From: an uncultured Erysipelotrichaceae bacterium
GTDB lineage: Bacteria; Bacillota_I; Bacilli_A; Erysipelotrichales; Erysipelotrichaceae
Direction: 5' to 3'
Assembly (NCBI GenBank): GCA_944325295.1
Contig: CALUZL010000132.1
Location: forward strand, 1 to 10,584
DNA length: 10,584 nucleotides
The position numbers were made by a program, and so were the translations under genes. Under the pieces are notes generated by a model, which searched no databases, was not told where the DNA came from, and saw only the letters and a program-made list of their open reading frames with translations. Of the stretch, positions 1 through 6,522 are shown piece after piece (position 1 is the first letter of the stretch; each line of letters begins with the position of its first letter).

Positions 1-1233
1 TATAAGCCGACAGACGATATTCAAAAAGCTGATCTGATCCTTTTGAATACCTGCGCAATCCGCAAGAACGCTGAAGATAAAGTTTTAGGGGAACTTGGAT
101 ATCTGAAAAAACTCAAGCGCGATAATCCGGATTTGATCATTGCTCTGTCCGGTTGTATGGCGCAAGAAGAAGAAATGGTCAAGCACATCCTCGCTAAATA
201 TCCACAAGTCGATTTGATCTTTGGAACTCACAATATCTACAATCTGCCAAAGTTACTTTATCAGACGACGTTTATGAAAGAGAAAACGATCGAGGTATTT
301 TCTAAAGAAGGGGAGATCATTGAATCACTGCCATCTGACAGAGAACTGCATCATAAGGCTTGGGTAAACATCAGCTACGGATGTGATAAATTCTGTTCAT
401 ACTGTATCGTTCCGTATACGCGCGGTAAAGAGAGATCACGGCTTATGGAAGATATTTTAACTGAGGTACAACAGTTAAAAGATGAAGGTTATCACGAAGT
501 TTGCCTTTTGGGCCAAAATGTCAATTCCTATGGTAATGATCTGCATCTTGAGCATGGTTTTGCTAAATTGCTTACAGAGGTCGCTGCCAGTGGAATTGAG
601 AGAATCCGTTTTATGACCCCTCATCCGTACAACTTCGACGACGAAACCATCGATGTCTGCAGTCGGTATGCCAATATCATGCCCTCGATACATCTTCCTT
701 TGCAATCGGGCAACGATGAGATCTTGCGCAAGATGAACCGTAAATACAATGCCCAACAGTATCGAATACTTTTTGATAAGCTTAAGACCAAGATCGAAAA
801 CTGCTCGTTTACCACAGATATCATCGTCGGCTTCCCAAATGAATCGGATGAAGCTTTTGCGGATACTTTAAAAATGGTCGATTATTGTAAATATGATAAT
901 GCGTTTACTTTCATCTATTCTCCAAGAGAGGGGACACCGGCGGCTATGATCGAAGATGAGATCCCGATGAAAGTCAAGGAGGAAAGATTACAAATCCTCA
1001 ACAACAAGATCGCCTATTATGCCAAGATGAACAATCTCAAGTATCAAGATGAGATCGTTGAAGTTTTGACAGACGGTCCTTCCAAGAGAGATCAAAAGGT
1101 GTTTAGCGGTTATACGCCCCAAAACAAGCTCGTCAACTTTACCGGTGACAATATCGATATCGGCAGTTTTGTAAAGGTAAAAGTCACGGAAGCAAAATCA
1201 TTTTCACTCGATGGTAAAAAGATTGAAGAATGA
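1..1233 (+). CDS. miaB: MiaB, tRNA-2-methylthio-N6-dimethylallyladenosine synthase (5' partial)
   Basis: Radical SAM methylthiotransferase that adds a methylthio group to N6-isopentenyl-adenosine at position 37 of tRNAs reading UNN codons. The frame is open from base 1 (YKPTDDIQKAD...), so the true start and the first cluster cysteine lie upstream. A TTG at 43 is internal and not a start. About 410 codons are visible. With window residues numbered from base 1, two of the three auxiliary-cluster cysteines are seen (C18 in NTCAIR, C52 in SGCMAQ). The radical SAM CxxxCxxC motif is C128/C132/C135 in YGCDKFCSYCIVPYTRGKERSR. A TRAM-type RNA-binding domain fills the last ~65 residues. The NTCAIR and CIVPYTRGKERSR signatures favour MiaB over its relatives MtaB and RimO. 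It ends in TGA, 44 bases before the RNase J gene. I see no truncation other than the window edge. Confidence 0.95.
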   Translation, partial: YKPTDDIQKADLILLNTCAIRKNAEDKVLGELGYLKKLKRDNPDLIIALSGCMAQEEEMVKHILAKYPQVDLIFGTHNIYNLPKLLYQTTFMKEKTIEVFSKEGEIIESLPSDRELHHKAWVNISYGCDKFCSYCIVPYTRGKERSRLMEDILTEVQQLKDEGYHEVCLLGQNVNSYGNDLHLEHGFAKLLTEVAASGIERIRFMTPHPYNFDDETIDVCSRYANIMPSIHLPLQSGNDEILRKMNRKYNAQQYRILFDKLKTKIENCSFTTDIIVGFPNESDEAFADTLKMVDYCKYDNAFTFIYSPREGTPAAMIEDEIPMKVKEERLQILNNKIAYYAKMNNLKYQDEIVEVLTDGPSKRDQKVFSGYTPQNKLVNFTGDNIDIGSFVKVKVTEAKSFSLDGKKIEE

Positions 1234-1251
1234 TGATATCTAATCTATAAT
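1223..1251 (+). promoter_or_regulatory. Sigma-A-type promoter for the RNase J-ftsK operon
   Basis: A -35 box TTGAAG (1223-1228) and a perfect -10 box TATAAT (1246-1251) are separated by exactly 17 bases. The -35 lies inside the last codons of miaB and the -10 is just after its stop. The predicted transcript start is near 1258, giving a leader of about 20 bases that carries little more than the GGAGGA ribosome binding site. It probably allows the RNase J gene and ftsK to be expressed independently of miaB, with miaB read-through also possible because no terminator is seen between them. Matches were found by eye. Confidence 0.6.
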
Positions 1252-1277
1252 TAAGGCAATGGAGGAATTCTAATATA

Positions 1278-2942
1278 ATGCAAAAAGTTCGTTTAATGGC
1301 ACTCGGCGGTCTCGATGAAGATGGCAAGAACATGTTCGTGGTCGAGATCGATGAAAACATATATATTGTCGATGCCGGATTGAAGTACCCAAACGAAAGT
1401 GAACAGCTGGGTATTGAGTATATAATTCCGGATTTTACATATTTAATCAAAAATAAAGATCGTTTAAAAGCGTGTTTTATCACTCATGGGCACGATGATG
1501 TGATGATGGCTCTTTCGCACCTTCTAAAAGAAGTCGATATCCCGGTATATGCAACTGCTCTTACAAGCAAGATCTTACAAAATATCTTCCGCAAGCATAA
1601 ACTTAAGAAGATGATCAATATCATCAAGCGCAAAGACACCGTAAAGATCGGAAAACAGATAATTCACAGTTTTCCGGTAATGCAGTCAATTCCTGACGGC
1701 ATCGGTTTGTCTTTTGAGACCCAAGAAGGTCAGATAATCTTTACCAGCGAGTACATCGTCGATTACGATTTTATCAATCCGGCGTTTATGATGGACATCA
1801 ATACGTTTTTTGAAATGGGTCAAAAAGGTGTCTTGTGTCTGCTTACGGAGTCGGTCGGTGCTTCTCGTGAGGGTTATACTTCGCCAAGACATCGGATCAC
1901 CGATAAGATCGAGTCATATTTTGAAGATACGGACAAGAGAATCTTCATAACGCTATATAAACAAAACATCTTCAGAGTCATAGAGGTCTTAGATCTCGCT
2001 TTGAGGCATGGACGAAAAGTCATGTTTTATGACGATGATCAATATCGGATCTTAAAGTATGTAGAAGAATTGGGTTATTATAAAGCGCCTAAGAATCTTA
2101 TCGTTAAAAGAGAAGATTTCCACAATGAAGACGAAGATATCGTCTGTGTCATATCCGGAAGCGGCAATGAAGTTTTCAAACTCATGAATAAGATTGCCGC
2201 CAATGATGATCCATATGTCGAACTTCGAAATACGGATACGGTGATAATTGCATCGCCTGTTGTTCCCGGTACCGAAACCGATGCCAGCAACATGGAAAAT
2301 GATCTGTACAAAGAAGTTGACAGAGTCATCAAGATCAAAGCTAAGGAAGTGTTGTCGATGCACGCTTCAATAGAAGATTTAAAGATGATGCTGTTTATGC
2401 TTAAACCTAAATATTATTTACCGGTCAAAGGCGATTATTCAAAATTGATCGCCAATGCCGATATTGCGACTTCTATGGGTTATAAGCCCGACAAGATAAT
2501 AGTTCTCGATAACGGACAATTTGCTACTTTTGAAGACGGAAGACTCGTATCGACCAGAGATTTTATCGAACTCAAAGATCAGATGATCGACGGAAATGAC
2601 AGACTCGATGTTCAGGGCATGGTCCTAAAAGATCGGGAAACGCTTTCCACGGAAGGGGCTATAGTTGTCGGTGTATTCCTTAATTTCAAGACTAAGGAGA
2701 TCATCGGTGGGCCGGATGTGCAATCGCGAGGTGTGATTTACCTTAAGGATGCCGATTACATCGTAAATCAAGTCGGTAATATCTTGATGAATACCATCAC
2801 AGAGGCTGTTGCCAACAATACTTACGAAAATATGGCTACTCGTCTTGAGGCAAAGGAGCGGATATCGCGCTATATCCTTAAAGAGACCGGCAAACGACCG
2901 ATGATCCTGCCGGCCATAGTTGAAATAAATATCAAGGACTAA
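1278..2942 (+). CDS. rnjB: RNase J family protein, RNase J2-like with altered active site
   Basis: Metallo-beta-lactamase/beta-CASP ribonuclease family protein of 554 residues, the usual RNase J length. RNase J enzymes act as 5'-3' exonucleases and endonucleases in mRNA decay and rRNA maturation, in a two-metal site. The fold signatures are present: LMALGGLDEDGKNMFVVE at the N-terminus, the beta-CASP region around VISGSGNEVFKLMNKIA, and the C-terminal dimerisation domain ending KRPMILPAIVEINIKD. Key catalytic positions differ. The HxHxDH motif reads H70-G-H72-D-D74-V75, the later His of NHSIPD is Q136, the Asp of HTGDF is E158, and the His of PVHGEY is K384; H362 of the MHAS motif remains. 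RNase J2 of Bacillus and Staphylococcus also departs from the J1 consensus and partners with J1, and in Bacillus its gene lies close to the ftsK homologue. I therefore infer a J2-like, probably weak or inactive, structural partner. GGAGGA at 1261-1266 precedes the ATG by 11 bases. Confidence 0.9.
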   Translation: MQKVRLMALGGLDEDGKNMFVVEIDENIYIVDAGLKYPNESEQLGIEYIIPDFTYLIKNKDRLKACFITHGHDDVMMALSHLLKEVDIPVYATALTSKILQNIFRKHKLKKMINIIKRKDTVKIGKQIIHSFPVMQSIPDGIGLSFETQEGQIIFTSEYIVDYDFINPAFMMDINTFFEMGQKGVLCLLTESVGASREGYTSPRHRITDKIESYFEDTDKRIFITLYKQNIFRVIEVLDLALRHGRKVMFYDDDQYRILKYVEELGYYKAPKNLIVKREDFHNEDEDIVCVISGSGNEVFKLMNKIAANDDPYVELRNTDTVIIASPVVPGTETDASNMENDLYKEVDRVIKIKAKEVLSMHASIEDLKMMLFMLKPKYYLPVKGDYSKLIANADIATSMGYKPDKIIVLDNGQFATFEDGRLVSTRDFIELKDQMIDGNDRLDVQGMVLKDRETLSTEGAIVVGVFLNFKTKEIIGGPDVQSRGVIYLKDADYIVNQVGNILMNTITEAVANNTYENMATRLEAKERISRYILKETGKRPMILPAIVEINIKD

Positions 2943-2944
2943 AT

Positions 2945-5203
2945 ATGGCAAAAAAGAACGATAAAAAGCGAAACAACGATGAACTCATCGTAAAGATCAT
3001 TGCAGCGGTAGTGGCTACTTCGATCTTGCTTACGGCTGTATTTAAATTGGGTACGGTCGGCATCATACTGAACAATATCTTGCGCTATGTCTTTGGAGAA
3101 CTGTATCTGTTAGTAGTGGTGTCTGTTATTTTCTTGTGTTTGTATCATTTGTATTTAAATCGCAAATTCAAGCTAAACGCAAAGATCATCGTCGGTATTG
3201 TCTTATTGAATATAGCTGTAATATTAGCTTTTGCACAATTCAAGGCTGACAGGGCGATCGGTACGGAAGTGTTTAATGATTATTTTGCTACAGAGGCAAT
3301 GCTTTTTTCGGCCAACGATCTAAACTATGGCGGCGGTCTTATCGGTGTATTTATCTACGCTGGGATTTCTTCGCTTTTTGGCGGTGTCGGTACTCTTGTC
3401 TTGATCATCGCTCTATTGATTATCAGTGCGGTATTGATCGTACCTCTTGATGTCTACGGCAAGTTTTTCGCTAAAGCTAAAACTTTAAAAAGTGATCTCG
3501 ATGATCGGATTGAAGAAAAGAGATCTTTGAAAAAAGATGATAAAGAAGTCAAGGATACCTATCTCGACGTGATTGATCAAGATGACAATCATCAAGATAG
3601 TGCTCAAGAGACTTTCGCAGAATCTTTGAAGTCTTCGCCCAAAGCTTTTATCGATATCGATGAAGCTAAAACGCCAAAAAAGACAACAGAAGATACTTCT
3701 GTCACACAAGAGCCAAAGACGATTAAAAAGAATGAAGGTTATAAAGGTTATCGCTTACCGCCGTTAAACGTATTTGATGAACCGTCCAATACAAAGATTT
3801 CCAATATAAATAAGACTAGTGCGGATGTCAAAGGGAAGAAAGTAATCGAAATACTGCACAATTTTGATATCGATGCTTCGCTCATCGCGACCCATATCGG
3901 ACCGACTGTCACTAAATTTGAGATTAAACCGCAAAGCGGTGTTAAGGTTTCAAGGATCCAAAATATCGCTGACAATCTTAAAATGGAACTGGCAGCCAGA
4001 GATATCCGCATTGAAGCACCGATACCCGGAAGAAGTGCGGTCGGCATTGAGATCCCAAACGTCGAACCATTACCGGTAAGAATGCGTGAATTGATAAAAG
4101 GCGCTAATCCCAATGATAAAAACGCTAAATTACTATTTTATCTCGGCAAAGATCTATTGGGCAAAGTTGTGACTTGCCAGTTGGACAAGATGCCGCACCT
4201 ACTGATTGCCGGCGCTACCGGAAGCGGAAAATCCGTCTGTATCAACGCTATTATAACTTCGATTCTATACAGAACTAATCCAAGTGAAGTCAAACTTGTC
4301 TTGGTCGATCCCAAAAAAGTCGAATTTACTCCTTATCATGATGTACCGCACCTTTTATGGCCGGTCATAACCGATGCAACGATCGCCAGCAATATGCTCA
4401 AAAAGATCGTTGTAATGATGGAAGAAAGATTTGATGTCTTTGCCGAGGTTGGTGCCAGAAATATCGAGACCTATAACAATATGGTTGATGATTTTAATGC
4501 TAAAAACGACGATCCTGAAAAAAAGATGAACAGATTGCCTTTTATTGTCATCATAATCGATGAGCTTGCCGACTTGATGATGGTTCAAGGCAAGGAAGTC
4601 GAAGGTTCGATCCAAAGGATCACGCAGCTTGCCAGAGCCAGTGGCATTCATTTGATCGTCGCGACCCAAAGGCCTTCCACCGATGTCATCACCGGAATAA
4701 TTAAGTCCAATATTCCCTCAAGGATCAGTTTCTCGGTTGCCAGCTCCATCGATTCGCGTACGATCTTGGATCAGACCGGTGCTGAAAGGCTCTTAGGAAA
4801 TGGTGATATGTTGTATTTTCCGCAAGGCGAACCTTCGCCAATTCGTTTGCAAGGCGTCTATGTAACCGATAAAGAAGTGCGCACTATTACAGATTATGTT
4901 AAATCGCAAGCAAAGCCTGATTATGACGATTCCTACTTTGAATTTTTAAATCTCAGCAAAGAAGGTGGACAATTAGGGGCAACTAAAGGAGAGAGCGACA
5001 GCCTTTATGAGGAAGTCAGGGATTATGTGATCGATGTCCAGAAGGCTTCGACTAGCCTTTTGCAAAGAAAATTCGGCATTGGTTACAACCGCGCTGCCGG
5101 GCTTATTGAGTCACTGGAAGAAAATGGTATAATCGGTCCTGCAAACGGTTCAAAACCCCGTGAAGTTTACATAAAAAAAGAAGATGTGAACGATTCAGAA
5201 TAA
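2945..5203 (+). CDS. ftsK: FtsK/SpoIIIE-type DNA translocase
   Basis: Septum-anchored hexameric ATPase that pumps chromosomal DNA during division and aids dimer resolution. The 752-residue length is typical of Bacillota FtsK/SpoIIIE. Hydrophobic membrane segments lie at about residues 15-35, 51-71, 80-98 and 129-170 (four or five spans). A charged, poorly conserved linker follows to about residue 285. The alpha domain starts near 293, then comes the RecA-like motor with Walker A GATGSGKS (423-430) and Walker B IVIIIDE (DE at 539-540). The last ~65 residues form the winged-helix gamma domain (LLQRKFGIGYNRAAGLIESLEENGIIG), which reads orienting DNA motifs. The ATG lies only 2 bases after the RNase J stop, with AAGGA within the end of that gene, so translation is probably coupled. 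Whether it serves division, sporulation or both cannot be told from sequence. Unlike Bacillus, no ClpP-like tepA gene lies between it and the RNase J gene. Confidence 0.95.
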   Translation: MAKKNDKKRNNDELIVKIIAAVVATSILLTAVFKLGTVGIILNNILRYVFGELYLLVVVSVIFLCLYHLYLNRKFKLNAKIIVGIVLLNIAVILAFAQFKADRAIGTEVFNDYFATEAMLFSANDLNYGGGLIGVFIYAGISSLFGGVGTLVLIIALLIISAVLIVPLDVYGKFFAKAKTLKSDLDDRIEEKRSLKKDDKEVKDTYLDVIDQDDNHQDSAQETFAESLKSSPKAFIDIDEAKTPKKTTEDTSVTQEPKTIKKNEGYKGYRLPPLNVFDEPSNTKISNINKTSADVKGKKVIEILHNFDIDASLIATHIGPTVTKFEIKPQSGVKVSRIQNIADNLKMELAARDIRIEAPIPGRSAVGIEIPNVEPLPVRMRELIKGANPNDKNAKLLFYLGKDLLGKVVTCQLDKMPHLLIAGATGSGKSVCINAIITSILYRTNPSEVKLVLVDPKKVEFTPYHDVPHLLWPVITDATIASNMLKKIVVMMEERFDVFAEVGARNIETYNNMVDDFNAKNDDPEKKMNRLPFIVIIIDELADLMMVQGKEVEGSIQRITQLARASGIHLIVATQRPSTDVITGIIKSNIPSRISFSVASSIDSRTILDQTGAERLLGNGDMLYFPQGEPSPIRLQGVYVTDKEVRTITDYVKSQAKPDYDDSYFEFLNLSKEGGQLGATKGESDSLYEEVRDYVIDVQKASTSLLQRKFGIGYNRAAGLIESLEENGIIGPANGSKPREVYIKKEDVNDSE

Positions 5204-5218
5204 ATCTGAAATCTTTTT
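5192..5218 (+). terminator. Weak intrinsic terminator after ftsK
   Basis: A 6-bp stem, TTCAGA (5194-5199) with TCTGAA (5205-5210), can be extended by two pairs past a one-base bulge. It has a 5-base loop and is followed by TTTTT at 5214-5218. The ftsK stop codon (5201-5203) lies in the loop. The stem is short and AT-rich, so some read-through into the lipoprotein gene is likely. Confidence 0.5.
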
Positions 5219-5236
5219 GAATTAATTGTAAAGTTA

Positions 5237-5265
5237 TTGTTAAAAAGGTGCCCATAAACTATAAT
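5237..5265 (+). promoter_or_regulatory. Sigma-A-type promoter for the BMP lipoprotein gene
   Basis: The -35 box TTGTTA (5237-5242) and a perfect -10 box TATAAT (5260-5265) are separated by 17 bases. The predicted transcript start is near 5271-5272. That is the start of an inverted repeat, CGTAAG (5271-5276) with CTTACG (5282-5287), so the mRNA would begin with a small hairpin directly in front of the GAGAGGAGA ribosome binding site. A leader of about 30 bases is too short for a purine riboswitch. Its strength fits the need for abundant binding protein. Confidence 0.7.
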
Positions 5266-5300
5266 AATGCCGTAAGATTTGCTTACGAGAGGAGATTTGA

Positions 5301-6401
5301 ATGAAGAAATTTTTCAGAATTGCTTTAATCGCAATGCTAGCAATCGCTCTTGTAGGATGTACTTCAAATGAGACACCTACAGGAACAGACACACCTACTA
5401 CAGGTGGTACAGAACAGACAGCTTCGATCAATGTCGGTTTCGTTACTGATACCGGTGGTATCGATGATAAATCTTTCAACCAAACATCATATGAAGGTAT
5501 CAAAAGATTTGCTTCTGAAAACGGCCTTGTAGAGGGTACTAACTTCTCTTACTTACAGTCAAGCGGTGAAGAACAGTACGTTCCAAACTTATCACAGTTT
5601 GCTGAAGAAGGTGTTGATCTCGTAGCTGCTGCCGGTTACTTATTCCAAGGCGCTATCGAAGAAGTCGCTAAAGCTTATCCTGATGTTAACTTCTTAGTAA
5701 TCGATGTTGCCGGAATCGATATTCCTAACGTTCAGACTGCAAACTTCGCAGTTAATGAAGGTTCATATCTCGTCGGTGTTGTAGCTGGTAAAAAAGCTAT
5801 CGAAGCCGGTACTAATCATGTCGGTATGGTCATCGGTCAGGAATCAGAATCTATGAACGGCTTCTGGGCGGGTTACCAAGAAGGTGTTTGGTCTGTTTGC
5901 CCTGATTGTGTTATTTCTTATGATAATGCAAACAACTTCGGTGATACAGCTGTCGGTAAGACATTGGCTCAGAAACAATTTGAAGCCGGCGCTACTGTAA
6001 TCTTTGCTTGTGCAGGCGCTACAGGTAACGGTGTCATTCAAGAAGCTGCTGAAAGACGCACTAACGGTGAAGACGTATGGGTAATCGGTGTCGATACTGA
6101 CCAATACGATCTCGGTATCTATGGTGAAAACGGTGAATCTTGTATCTTGACATCAATGATGAAACGTGTTGATACAGCTACTTACAATGCTTGCCAGCAG
6201 ATCTTAGACGGCACATTCAAAGGCGGAAATATCGATTATACATTAGCTGACGAAGGTGTTGGTCTTCCTGATGAAAATCCAAACTTAACAGAAGAAGATC
6301 TCGCTGCTGTTGAAGAAGCTAAAGAAGCAATCATCTCTGGTGAAGTCACAGTTTCTACTACACCACAGACAAGTGCTGATAACGAATTAATCATTGGTTA
6401 A
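5301..6401 (+). CDS. BMP family ABC transporter substrate-binding lipoprotein
   Basis: Extracellular, membrane-anchored substrate-binding protein of the BMP/PnrA/NupN family, whose studied members bind purine or other nucleosides. It has 366 residues. A lipoprotein signal peptide (MKKFFRIALI...) ends in lipobox LVGC with lipid-modified C20. A Thr/Gly-rich tether (about 21-40) follows, then the binding fold with family motif VTDTGGIDDKSFNQTSYEG (48-66, with the likely base-stacking F59) and GVDTDQYD in the C-terminal lobe. Five cysteines (200, 203, 237, 281, 298) lie in the mature domain, including a CPDC motif. The ATG is 5 to 8 bases after a GAGAGGAGA ribosome binding site. Codon use is biased (about 10 AAA to 2 AAG for Lys, nearly all GAA for Glu) compared with its neighbours, suggesting high expression. 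It has its own promoter and terminator ahead of the ATPase and permease genes. Nucleosides as substrate are inferred from family and operon. Confidence 0.93.
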   Translation: MKKFFRIALIAMLAIALVGCTSNETPTGTDTPTTGGTEQTASINVGFVTDTGGIDDKSFNQTSYEGIKRFASENGLVEGTNFSYLQSSGEEQYVPNLSQFAEEGVDLVAAAGYLFQGAIEEVAKAYPDVNFLVIDVAGIDIPNVQTANFAVNEGSYLVGVVAGKKAIEAGTNHVGMVIGQESESMNGFWAGYQEGVWSVCPDCVISYDNANNFGDTAVGKTLAQKQFEAGATVIFACAGATGNGVIQEAAERRTNGEDVWVIGVDTDQYDLGIYGENGESCILTSMMKRVDTATYNACQQILDGTFKGGNIDYTLADEGVGLPDENPNLTEEDLAAVEEAKEAIISGEVTVSTTPQTSADNELIIG

Positions 6402-6423
6402 TATCTTATTTAGCTGCTAGTAG

Positions 6424-6451
6424 AGCACAACCTCAAAGGTTGTGCTTTTTT
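6424..6451 (+). terminator. Strong intrinsic terminator after the BMP lipoprotein gene
   Basis: A perfect 9-bp stem, AGCACAACC (6424-6432) with GGTTGTGCT (6438-6446), has a 5-base loop TCAAA and a run of T at 6446-6451. It separates the binding-protein gene from the rest of the transporter, so most transcripts should carry only the lipoprotein gene. Confidence 0.9.
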
Positions 6452-6465
6452 AAAGCAAATTAAAT

Positions 6466-6494
6466 TTTAAACAATACACAATAAATGTTACAAT
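6466..6494 (+). promoter_or_regulatory. Putative promoter (extended -10) for the ATPase-permease operon
   Basis: The -10 box TACAAT (6489-6494) is preceded by TG at 6486-6487, an extended -10 arrangement (TGTTACAAT). A weak -35 box TTTAAA (6466-6471) lies 17 bases upstream. The predicted start is near 6501, only about 7 bases before the GGGAGGA ribosome binding site. It is weaker than the lipoprotein promoter, which agrees with lower demand for membrane components. Confidence 0.5.
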
Positions 6495-6507
6495 TAATAC
6501 TAGAAAA

Positions 6508-6514
6508 GGGAGGA
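6508..6514 (+). promoter_or_regulatory. Ribosome binding site deciding the ATPase start
   Basis: GGGAGGA lies 8 to 9 bases before ATG 6523, a good distance. The alternative in-frame TTG at 6517 would be about 3 bases away and would add only Met-His, so the ATG is the better start. Confidence 0.8.
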
Positions 6515-6522
6515 ATTTGCAT

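Noticed and set aside
475..756. Open frames of 60-125 codons on the minus strand opposite every large gene, including 2052-2363, 3748-4113 and 7946-8320
   Set aside because: They lie wholly or almost wholly opposite well-recognised genes and show no recognisable domain, so they are most likely by-products of codon bias.
1278..2942. Possible pseudogene because of the lost RNase J active-site residues
   Set aside because: The frame is full length with no stop or shift, has a promoter and ribosome binding site, and keeps the C-terminal domain, so it looks like a maintained protein.
5204..5300. Possible purine riboswitch ahead of the nucleoside-type lipoprotein
   Set aside because: The predicted leader is about 30 bases, too short for the three-way junction aptamer, and the only structure seen is one 6-bp hairpin.
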